This document shows positions 1-5,692 of a stretch of DNA of 5,692 bases, piece after piece. A model generated the notes under the pieces. It was given only the letters and a program-made list of their open reading frames with translations, searched no databases and was not told where the DNA came from. The position numbers and the translations under genes were made by a program. Source of the stretch: Candidatus Methanocomedens sp. (GTDB lineage Archaea > Halobacteriota > Methanosarcinia > Methanosarcinales > Methanocomedenaceae); the NCBI GenBank assembly GCA_013374385.1, contig QBUR01000113.1:1-5692 (forward strand), read 5' to 3'. Positions within the stretch are counted from its first letter, which is position 1. Every line of letters begins with the position of its first letter.

Positions 1-40
1 TCAGGTGTCCCTCATCCTGTGTAGTTCCTAATATTTTAAC

Positions 41-52
41 CTTATATATTCC
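41..52 (-). promoter_or_regulatory. Candidate TATA box for a gene beyond the left edge
   Basis: On the minus strand this reads GGAATATATAAG, a good archaeal TATA-like match in the spacer after the permease. Transcription would start near position 20 and run off the left edge. The only ATG after it in the window (15-13) reads just four codons before a stop at 3-1, so the served gene, if any, starts outside. Confidence 0.35.
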
Positions 53-98
53 TCTCTATGTATAGCATATTATCAAACTCGAAAAGTAAGCGAGTGAA

Positions 99-121
99 GG
101 GGGGGCGTAAAGTGACAAAAA
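99..121 (-). terminator. Possible transcription terminator after the permease
   Basis: Right after the permease stop, the minus strand reads GGAGTTTTTG and then a C-tract of seven. Archaeal termination often needs only a T-tract; the tract here is just five T (117-121). The C-tract (99-105) could pair with one of the G-tracts in the end of the gene. Weak evidence. Confidence 0.25.
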
Positions 122-125
122 CTCC

Positions 126-848
126 TCAAACCCCCGTCCTCCGAAACTGCACAACCCCCACCCCCACCATAACCCCCGCAGCCACAGCCAGCCCGACCAT
201 ACCTGCCACAGGCATACCTCCCATAAACAATTCCCGTACGCTGTCTATCGCATAGCTCAGCGGATTCACCATTGCCAGCAGTCTCAGCCATTCCGGCATT
301 TTATCATACGGCATGAGCGCATTGCTTGCAAAGAACAGCGGCATACTGATCATGCTGTTCACAGCCGCATAACCGTCGTGGTCGCTGATATACAGGGCAA
401 GAGTCGTGGAAAAAGCTGAAAACAGTATACCGAACAGGAATAATGTGAGATATACAAGGACAATGTTGAGCGGGCTGTGTATCCTCACCCCCAGCAAAGC
501 TGCGATCAGGAGGATCACAGTAGCCTGAAGCAGCCCTCTGGTGCTGATAAACAGTATCTTACCCAGAAGGATGCTCTCTCGTGGTGCAGGCATGGCAAGG
601 AACTTGTTCAAAAACCCGAGAACCTTATCAAATATCAAAAGAGCCCCTCCCTGCAGCGAGGAGAACAGCATCGTCATAACCAGTATGCTCGGTGTCAGGA
701 ACTCAAGATAATTGTCAGTTGTCGTGGGCAGGGTAAGCCCTACCAGCACCAGCCATGCCGCAGGCGTAACAAGAGATGCCACCACATTGATCCGGCTGCG
801 ACTCCATTTTTTAATATCCCGCTCAAAATAATATAATATCTGCTTCAT
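126..848 (-). CDS. ABC-2 type transporter permease (DrrB/NodJ type)
   Basis: This is the membrane partner of the preceding ATPase, with 240 residues. By eye it has six hydrophobic spans at roughly 22-41, 50-73, 105-121, 127-154, 162-180 and 213-233, preceded by a basic amphipathic N-terminus (FERDIKKWSRSR) typical of ABC-2 proteins. The segment FLAMPAPRESILLGK (83-97) fits the cytoplasmic coupling region between spans 2 and 3. The stretch from MPLFFASNALMP (169-180) through PEWLRLLAMVNPLSYAID (185-202) is the classic ABC-2 family signature before the last helix. The start ATG at 848 is supported by GGAGG five bases upstream and a 4-base ATGA overlap with the ATPase stop. It has one membrane domain, so a homodimer with two ATPase subunits is expected. 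The last helix is very rich in Gly and Val and is encoded by G-tracts. Export is inferred from the family; the substrate is unknown, but the cobN context suggests a metal- or tetrapyrrole-related compound. Confidence 0.93.
   Translation of the reverse strand: MKQILYYFERDIKKWSRSRINVVASLVTPAAWLVLVGLTLPTTTDNYLEFLTPSILVMTMLFSSLQGGALLIFDKVLGFLNKFLAMPAPRESILLGKILFISTRGLLQATVILLIAALLGVRIHSPLNIVLVYLTLFLFGILFSAFSTTLALYISDHDGYAAVNSMISMPLFFASNALMPYDKMPEWLRLLAMVNPLSYAIDSVRELFMGGMPVAGMVGLAVAAGVMVGVGVVQFRRTGV
131..177 (-). other. Four G5 tracts at the 3' end of the permease gene
   Basis: On the minus (coding) strand, runs of five G lie at 177-173, 165-161, 159-155 and 135-131, with loops of 7, 1 and 19 bases. 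Three tracts are close enough for a G-quadruplex; the fourth is separated by a long loop. They encode the Gly/Val-rich last helix and the C-terminus. Confidence 0.35.
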
Positions 849-1624
849 CCCCGCCTCCGAAGCATGCTCCTGAACTTATGTTCATCAAATCCGGTCTGCT
901 CTTCCGGAGTTTTGATATTCTCAAGAAAAACATCGTTCAGGGATGCGTCCGGTCCCAGACCCAGTTTCAGATTCCCAGGTGAATCCACAGCAACGATACA
1001 TCCCCTGTCGATGATCGCCACCCTGTCGCAGTACTCATCTGCCTCCTCCATATAATGGGTCGTCATAAAAATCGTCATGCCGCGCGTCCTGAGTGAAGAA
1101 ATATGCTCCCATATCGTCTTTCTGGCAGCCACGTCCAGCCCCAGGGTCGGCTCATCCAGGAACAGCACCTCAGGCTCGTGAACCAGTGCCTGTGCCAGCT
1201 CCAGCCGCCTGCGCATCCCGCCTGAGTATGTCCGCACAAGATCGCCCGCACGCCCGGTGAGCCCCAGCAGTTCGAGCACATCATCCACCCGGGTGTTTCT
1301 GTCCGGCACACCGTAGAGTTTGGCATACAGCATCACATTCTCGCGCCCGGTCAGTTTTATATCAACAGCCATATCCTGCGGCACATAACTGATGGTCCCC
1401 CGTACCTTCTTTGCATCCTTCACAACATCATATCCGCAGATGCGGGCAGAGCCGCTGCTGGGTTTAAGCAGTGTGGTAAGCATCATAACCGTAGTGCTTT
1501 TCCCGGCACCATTAGGACCCAGCAAGCCGAATATCTCGTTTCCCACTTCAAGATCTATATGGTCCACAGCGCAAATGCTTCCGAAGTACTTTGTCAATCC
1601 TATAATGTTAATTACAGATTTCAT
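845..1624 (-). CDS. ABC transporter ATP-binding protein, DrrA/CcmA type
   Basis: This is the cytoplasmic ATPase that powers the permease encoded immediately downstream. It has 259 residues from the ATG at 1624. All nucleotide-binding motifs are intact: Walker A GPNGAGKST (36-44), Q-loop glutamine in VPQD (83), signature YSGGM (133-137), Walker B VLFLDEP (153-159), D-loop GLD (162-164) and the switch histidine in TTHYMEEAD (190). The C-terminal ASLNDVFLENI (227-237) resembles the tail motif of DrrA-like exporter ATPases. The start is ambiguous. A TTG at 1636 would add four residues and overlap cobN by 8 bases; the ATG at 1624 lies 4 bases after the cobN stop. Neither has a convincing Shine-Dalgarno, so translation is probably coupled to termination on cobN. 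The gene overlaps the permease start by 4 bases. Family knowledge points to export by an ABC-2 system (drug, lipid, polysaccharide or cofactor); the substrate cannot be read from this subunit. Confidence 0.96.
   Translation of the reverse strand: MKSVINIIGLTKYFGSICAVDHIDLEVGNEIFGLLGPNGAGKSTTVMMLTTLLKPSSGSARICGYDVVKDAKKVRGTISYVPQDMAVDIKLTGRENVMLYAKLYGVPDRNTRVDDVLELLGLTGRAGDLVRTYSGGMRRRLELAQALVHEPEVLFLDEPTLGLDVAARKTIWEHISSLRTRGMTIFMTTHYMEEADEYCDRVAIIDRGCIVAVDSPGNLKLGLGPDASLNDVFLENIKTPEEQTGFDEHKFRSMLRRRG
854..858 (-). promoter_or_regulatory. Shine-Dalgarno site of the permease gene
   Basis: GGAGG on the minus strand lies five bases before the permease ATG at 848, inside the last codons of the ATPase gene. 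It supports independent initiation in addition to coupling through the ATGA overlap. Confidence 0.7.
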
Positions 1625-1628
1625 GTCA

Positions 1629-4600
1629 TCAGTCAAATTTGATTTTATTTCTGATTTCCCTCATCTTCTCATCCCAGTCAGGAACATCTTCCGATATCAA
1701 GATATCGACGGTGCCTCCCTGGAACTCTCCATCACCTGCCTTATCTTCCATCCATCCTTCGATCTCAAGGTATGCCTTTTTTAGAGCTTCAAGCACTTCA
1801 GGATCAGCATTCCATAGTCCGCGCGCCTGGGCTTCCAGCAGCCGCCTTGCAATCTCTTCAAGTGCATAGGGATTGTTCTCTTCAAAGAACCGGCGCATCT
1901 CATTATCAAGTATAAAAGTTTCTGTTATATTATCAAATATCCAGTCATCCACCTCCTGTGTAGATGCCTCCCAGCCGTACACACGCCCTATCCTCTTCGA
2001 AATATCGCCGGCTCCTTTATAGCCGTGCTGCTTCATCCCCTCGATCCACTTCGGATTCAGGAGTTTTGTCCTGACCACACGCCTGATCTCATCTGCCAGG
2101 TCCCTGATCTCAACATGCCCGGGTTCCCTGGTATCTCCATAATAGTTTTTCACTTCGTTTCCTGAAACATGACGCGCCGCCGCAGTCATCCCGCCGTGTG
2201 TGCCAAAATAGCAGCAGCAGCCGAGAAGGTCATATTCATCACTTACAACCTTATTGAAGGTTGCATCTACTGTTTTCAGGCTGGCTGCAAGCTGCTGGTG
2301 TGCTTCTTTGCCGCTTACATCCTTGCCATAAGCATAGCCGTTCCAGTAAAGGAAGACCCCGGCCAGATCCTTCTCTTCCTTCCATGCGCTGGCATATACG
2401 GCAAGGTTCACACCATTACCATATGTTCCCGGTTTGCTAGAAAATATCCTGAAAGTAGCATCTTCCCACCCGCTACCGTTCTCTACGATCTCAAGTGAGT
2501 GCTTTCGCAGATAGTTCTGCTCTACAGGTTCATCCAGTATGGCTACCGCTTGAATTGCTTCATCAATAAGTTCGATGCAGTTTGGAAAATTATCCCTGGT
2601 AATGGCTGAGACCCTGATCGTGACATCTATCCTGGGCCTGCCGAGTTCAGCCAGGGGAATGACCTTAAAGCCCTTTACCCTGCCGTTGCTCAGCCAGACA
2701 GGCTCAACGCCCAGCAAGTTCATGATCTGTGCCATCCCTTCGCCATCAGCCCACATGATGTCACTTGCCATCCAGTAGAATGCCACGTTCTCAGGAAGAC
2801 GGCCTTCCTCTTTCATGTATTTTTCAATTAATGCCCGTGACAGCTGTTGGCCCACTTTCCAGGCAGCTTTAGTAGGTACCCGGTTCGGGTCCAGGGAATA
2901 AAAATTCCTGCCTGTGGGCAACACATCGTCCCTGCCCCGTGTGATCAGACCCGAAGGCCCTGCAGGGATGTATCCCCCTTCAAATCCGTGAAGCAGCGCA
3001 TCTATTTCCAGGGATGCTTCAATACGCACATCAAGGTCAGCAATGCGCTCCCTGACAATTGCTAACCCTGTATCAGGCCCGTTCAACCTGTTTCCCAGGA
3101 TTTCCTTCGCCAGGACAGTTGCATCTGTTCCACTACCGGCCAGACATTTGCGTATAACATCTTTGGATATGATATCGATCTCTTCAAGGAGTTCACCATA
3201 GGAAGTCCCATCATCCGAAACTGCACCCTGGTTTGAGATAAGCTCATCAAGATCAAGGCCGATCAGCCCTGCTACTACCCGCCTGAGCGAAACTCCTCTG
3301 GCACTATCGTCATAGCGCAGGATTGAGTTGATGAAATCAACACGATGTTCACCTTCGGGCATCCCGCCAAAAATATGCATCCCGCTCTGTATCTGGGTAT
3401 TCCGTATCTTACTAAGGACTTCATGCGCCCTGCTTACCACCTCACCAAACGGCATATCATCCTTGAACCTAATATCCGAAGTGAGATTTGATCTGTTTAT
3501 CTCATCCATGACCAGGTGCTCAAGAGCATGTGCTCGCCCCCTATCGTGTTTTGCCTGCTCGTACTCACCCAACAGCCGGTCAAGCTCTTCAAGTTCGTCA
3601 TAGAGTCCCCCGCTTGTCATGACGGTCTGCATATGGTCGACCAGGCAGGCAAGCGCCCTACGCTTGGCAATGGTTCCTTCCGGCGGATTACCGGCATTGT
3701 AAATATAGAGATGTGGAATGCTGCCGATACTGATGTCTGGATAGCAGTCACCTGACAGACCCACACCCTTGCCTGGCAGGAATTCGAGATTACCATGTGT
3801 TCCGATATGCACCAGCACATCTGCCTTGAAAGTGTTCTCAAGATAACGGTAGGTTGCCAGGTACTGATGCGTCGGCGGTACTTCAGCGTCATGCAGTATC
3901 TTGCACACTTCCCCGTCACATCTGCTGCCTGCACAACCACGCTTCGGCTGTACACAGACCACAGCATTCCCAAAACTGACACCTGTTATAACAATCTTAT
4001 CTTCATACACCATTGCCGCAGGAACGCCCTCCTTCGCTTCCCCGGGAGGGTTGCCCCACACTTCGATCATCTTTTTCCTGACCTTAGGGCTAAGGTTATT
4101 GAAGAATTCTTCATATTCATCCTTTTCCACAAAGTCCAGCACACCCCCGTTTCGGACAATTTCACCAACAGTAGTCCACCTGAACTCTGAGATTGCCTTT
4201 CGCTGCAAGATCGTGTCAATTAATTCCTTCCCATTGGCGGGTGGATCTACGACATAACCGGCATCGTGCATCCGGTTCAATATTCGTGCTGCACTTTCAA
4301 TAGAATCAAGGTGGGCTGCACCGCCAATAGTGGCTTCTGCACCAGCACATGGGTTATTGTGCAGGATAAAAGCCACCCTGCGCCGAGGCATAGGCTTGCT
4401 CCTGAGGTTCAACCATTTTTCTACCCTCGACGCCAGTTTGGCACATCGTTCCTGAATGGGATGGCGCTCAATATAGTTATCCTGCACCAGGCCGGCACTA
4501 ATGATGATGGGTTCGATCACACCTTCAAATTCCGGCATTGCCACGCTCCAGCCGATATCATTGCTGAGACCATTGGATTCCTCCCACCTGTCCATTGTCG

Positions 4601-5447
4601 TGTAGTACGAGATAATGGGTTGAAAGACCGGAACATCAAGTTTCATTAACAGATCAATACCATGCCTGGAATCTGAAGCATCATTTATCTTAGTCTTTTC
4701 ACTCACGACAAAAAAAGGTGATAGCTTAACAATGGCATCCACAACAACTTTTCCATTTGTTACAAAGTACTCATTAAATACTTCATCCATCCCTTTGGTA
4801 CCTAATTCATCATCCCTGACAGAATACGAAAAGACCGGTATGACACTCAGATTCCTGCTTTCAAACTCACGGATCAAGGCATTTTCTGTATCCAGTGTAT
4901 TGTTTACCCATGAAGTCCTGGAAATCACAATCCCGACCGTTCTCCTGCTCTTCGGTTTGCTCCATGAAAGGTATTCCTCGATATTTGTGAAATGGTGCGG
5001 TGCATCAGGGTGGTACAGCCCTTCCCAGGCTAACTTTTCCGGTGGCCCGGCATTCAGGTCAAGTCCCAATACCTCTTTTCCTATATAGCATAGAAGGTTG
5101 GTAAGATTCGTCTCTCCATTATACATTAAATAGGAATAACAGGCTGCTACAGTCGCAGGTTCCACTGTTGAAAATACCCAGTGGGATGGGTCATATCCAA
5201 GACAGATGATGGGAACCCTGCCTTTTAGTTTCTCTAATCTTATCTCCAGTTCCTCCCAGAAGAAATTGGCTGTGCGATAGAGGATGATCACATCTGCCTC
5301 TTTACATGCTTTAAGGGCGTCTTCCATCTTCTCAGGCTCATCTTCTATTGAACTGGAAGAATATGCAGCCAGTTCAAATCCCAGTTTTTCGCTTGCTTTT
5401 AATAGTGCAGGGATGTACGAATTCCACATGATAGCTGCGATTTTCAT
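1629..5447 (-). CDS. cobN: CobN / magnesium-chelatase H-family large chelatase subunit
   Basis: This is the large macrocycle-binding subunit of a class I, ATP-dependent metal chelatase (CobN/ChlH/BchH family), probably cytoplasmic. The protein has 1272 residues, normal for the family, and appears intact. Recognisable in order: an N-terminal Rossmann-like segment (1-130); the LYHPDAP motif (144-150); a VGIVISR strand (171-177); a core segment with PPTHQYLATYRYL (524-536), GTHGNLEFLPGK (549-560) and AKRRALACLVDH (594-605); LPTGRNFYSLDPNRVPT (843-859); GRPRIDV (936-942) with RDNFP (951-955); and a C-terminal HGGM (1084-1087), HGYKGA (1141-1146) and LLEAQARGLW (1203-1212). An acidic tail of about 35 residues follows. 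I chose the start at 5447 because AGAGG lies 7 bases upstream and residues 1-10 match the family start; an upstream in-frame ATG at 5492 has no good ribosome site. It is the first gene of a three-gene operon. Cysteines at 505, 510, 515 and 1077-1079 are notable. The family is certain; cobalt as the metal is inferred from the name only. Magnesium, nickel or another macrocycle is possible. Confidence 0.96.
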   Translation of the reverse strand: MKIAAIMWNSYIPALLKASEKLGFELAAYSSSSIEDEPEKMEDALKACKEADVIILYRTANFFWEELEIRLEKLKGRVPIICLGYDPSHWVFSTVEPATVAACYSYLMYNGETNLTNLLCYIGKEVLGLDLNAGPPEKLAWEGLYHPDAPHHFTNIEEYLSWSKPKSRRTVGIVISRTSWVNNTLDTENALIREFESRNLSVIPVFSYSVRDDELGTKGMDEVFNEYFVTNGKVVVDAIVKLSPFFVVSEKTKINDASDSRHGIDLLMKLDVPVFQPIISYYTTMDRWEESNGLSNDIGWSVAMPEFEGVIEPIIISAGLVQDNYIERHPIQERCAKLASRVEKWLNLRSKPMPRRRVAFILHNNPCAGAEATIGGAAHLDSIESAARILNRMHDAGYVVDPPANGKELIDTILQRKAISEFRWTTVGEIVRNGGVLDFVEKDEYEEFFNNLSPKVRKKMIEVWGNPPGEAKEGVPAAMVYEDKIVITGVSFGNAVVCVQPKRGCAGSRCDGEVCKILHDAEVPPTHQYLATYRYLENTFKADVLVHIGTHGNLEFLPGKGVGLSGDCYPDISIGSIPHLYIYNAGNPPEGTIAKRRALACLVDHMQTVMTSGGLYDELEELDRLLGEYEQAKHDRGRAHALEHLVMDEINRSNLTSDIRFKDDMPFGEVVSRAHEVLSKIRNTQIQSGMHIFGGMPEGEHRVDFINSILRYDDSARGVSLRRVVAGLIGLDLDELISNQGAVSDDGTSYGELLEEIDIISKDVIRKCLAGSGTDATVLAKEILGNRLNGPDTGLAIVRERIADLDVRIEASLEIDALLHGFEGGYIPAGPSGLITRGRDDVLPTGRNFYSLDPNRVPTKAAWKVGQQLSRALIEKYMKEEGRLPENVAFYWMASDIMWADGEGMAQIMNLLGVEPVWLSNGRVKGFKVIPLAELGRPRIDVTIRVSAITRDNFPNCIELIDEAIQAVAILDEPVEQNYLRKHSLEIVENGSGWEDATFRIFSSKPGTYGNGVNLAVYASAWKEEKDLAGVFLYWNGYAYGKDVSGKEAHQQLAASLKTVDATFNKVVSDEYDLLGCCCYFGTHGGMTAAARHVSGNEVKNYYGDTREPGHVEIRDLADEIRRVVRTKLLNPKWIEGMKQHGYKGAGDISKRIGRVYGWEASTQEVDDWIFDNITETFILDNEMRRFFEENNPYALEEIARRLLEAQARGLWNADPEVLEALKKAYLEIEGWMEDKAGDGEFQGGTVDILISEDVPDWDEKMREIRNKIKFD

Positions 5448-5454
5448 ATTTCTT

Positions 5455-5459
5455 CCTCT
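5455..5459 (-). promoter_or_regulatory. Shine-Dalgarno site that decides the cobN start
   Basis: On the minus strand AGAGG is followed by a 7-base spacer and the ATG at 5447. The alternative in-frame ATG at 5492 is preceded by nothing comparable, so this site fixes the protein at 1272 rather than 1287 residues. Confidence 0.75.
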
Positions 5460-5609
5460 AAATCCGTGATAAAGACCCAGGCTTATTAGCATACTGCTTA
5501 TCTCATATCTTACAGATGATGCACATCCGTTTTGGATCCCGTCTTTATTATAAGATAATACGAGGTATGAGTCTTTTCAGATGATATTTCATAGGTCTAC
5601 AGTTACCAA

Positions 5610-5638
5610 TTGTAATAAGATTATTTATATTTGTAATA
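5610..5638. repeat. Direct repeat TTGTAATA, 21-base period
   Basis: TTGTAATA occurs at 5610-5617 and again at 5631-5638, exactly 21 bases (two helical turns) apart, on either side of the candidate TATA box. It partly overlaps the ATAAGAT inverted pair, so both may be parts of one composite site. Confidence 0.35.
5621..5632 (-). promoter_or_regulatory. Candidate TATA box for the cobN operon (distal)
   Basis: On the minus strand this reads AAATATAAATAA, close to an archaeal TATA box. Transcription would begin about 25 bases downstream, near 5600, giving a leader of roughly 150 bases. A 7-base inverted repeat (5615-5621 and 5638-5644) frames the element. The surrounding DNA is very AT-rich, so the match could be chance. 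A weaker proximal candidate, CTTATAATAAAG, lies at 5543-5554 and would give a leader of about 75 bases. Confidence 0.4.
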
Positions 5639-5647
5639 TCTTATATG

Positions 5648-5680
5648 TTAATGTTAGAAAATAATGTTTAATTAATGTTA
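5648..5680. repeat. Direct repeat TTAATGTTA
   Basis: TTAATGTTA occurs at 5648-5656 and 5672-5680, 24 bases apart, with further related ATGTTA words at 5645-5650 and ATGTTTA at 5664-5670. It lies upstream of the candidate TATA box, where an activator could bind, but low-complexity AT-rich sequence is an adequate explanation. Confidence 0.25.
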
Positions 5681-5692
5681 CATACTTATCTA

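Larger units (their letters stand above)
5505..5644. repeat. Four copies of an ATAAGAT/ATCTTAT element in the cobN leader
   Basis: ATAAGAT occurs at 5550-5556 and 5615-5621, and its reverse complement ATCTTAT at 5638-5644. The variant ATCTTAC lies at 5507-5513. The longer word ATATCTTA is shared by 5505-5512 and 5636-5643. They form two inverted pairs. Centres of the shared hexamer are about 44, 65 and 22 bases apart, near whole helical turns. The inverted pair 5615-5644 frames the candidate TATA box. This suggests binding sites for a regulator, but the AT-rich composition raises the chance of coincidence. Confidence 0.4.

Noticed and set aside
58..255. 65-codon plus-strand frame rich in Thr and Pro
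   Set aside because: The Thr/Pro-rich reading is simply the complement of the G-tracts encoding the Gly/Val-rich last helix of the permease.
477..836. 119-codon plus-strand frame opposite the permease
   Set aside because: Gln/His-rich antisense translation of hydrophobic helices, a usual artefact of membrane-protein genes.
1075..1326. 83-codon minus-strand frame within the ATPase gene
   Set aside because: Out-of-frame reading of the ABC signature and Walker B region; rich in Trp and Cys, with no family resemblance.
3617..3982. 121-codon minus-strand open frame inside cobN
   Set aside because: It overlaps the conserved chelatase core in another frame, and its translation resembles no known protein. 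It is a shadow of cobN.
3795..4257. Two long plus-strand open frames opposite cobN
   Set aside because: They lie antisense to conserved cobN sequence, lack ribosome sites and have low-complexity, Cys/His/Ser-rich translations typical of antisense shadows.
5448..5492. Fifteen-residue N-terminal extension of CobN from the ATG at 5492
   Set aside because: No ribosome site precedes it, the extension does not look like the family, and a good Shine-Dalgarno sits before the internal ATG at 5447.
5546..5560. TATTA-N5-TAATA inverted repeat as a hairpin terminator
   Set aside because: The stem has only five A-T pairs and is too weak; its centre is better explained as one of the ATAAGAT copies.
5448..5692. 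Cobalamin riboswitch in the cobN leader
   Set aside because: No conserved B12-box-like sequence or extended GC stems are visible, the leader is very AT-rich, and such riboswitches are mainly bacterial.

Overview
The window looks archaeal. The proteins resemble methanogen-type homologues (Methanosarcinia or related ANME-like euryarchaea is my best guess, from protein style only), the flanking AT-rich DNA has TATA-box-like elements rather than clear bacterial -35/-10 pairs, and two of the three genes have Shine-Dalgarno sequences. No ribosomal RNA, tRNA, CRISPR array, insertion sequence or integrase was seen.

Layout: one tight operon fills the window and is read entirely on the minus strand, right to left. 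Bases 5448-5692 are an AT-rich leader and promoter region. Next come a 1272-residue CobN/magnesium-chelatase H-type large chelatase subunit (5447-1629), an ABC transporter ATPase of the DrrA/CcmA type (1624-845), and a six-helix ABC-2 type permease of the DrrB/NodJ type (848-126). The chelatase and ATPase genes are 4 bases apart, or overlap by 8 if an alternative TTG start is used. The ATPase and permease overlap by 4 bases (ATGA). Bases 1-125 are a short tail with a possible T-tract terminator and a TATA-like element that may serve the next gene, which lies outside the window. No gene-free stretch exceeds 300 bases.

Working together: the ATPase and permease should form one homodimeric-type exporter (one ATP-binding and one membrane polypeptide per half). 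Their tight coupling to a metal-chelatase-like protein suggests that the operon handles a metal, a tetrapyrrole or a related macrocycle. Methanogens are known to insert cobalt early with the small chelatase CbiX and nickel with CfbA, so the substrate of a CobN-like protein in such an organism is not obvious. The AAA+ partners that class I chelatases need (CobS/CobT or ChlI/ChlD) are not in the window.

The least explained signal is in the cobN leader. A heptamer ATAAGAT/ATCTTAT and close variants occur four times at roughly whole-turn spacing, with one inverted pair framing the best TATA box. This is a candidate operator. The chelatase also carries unusual cysteine clusters (C-X4-C-X4-C and C-C-C) next to its two core motifs.
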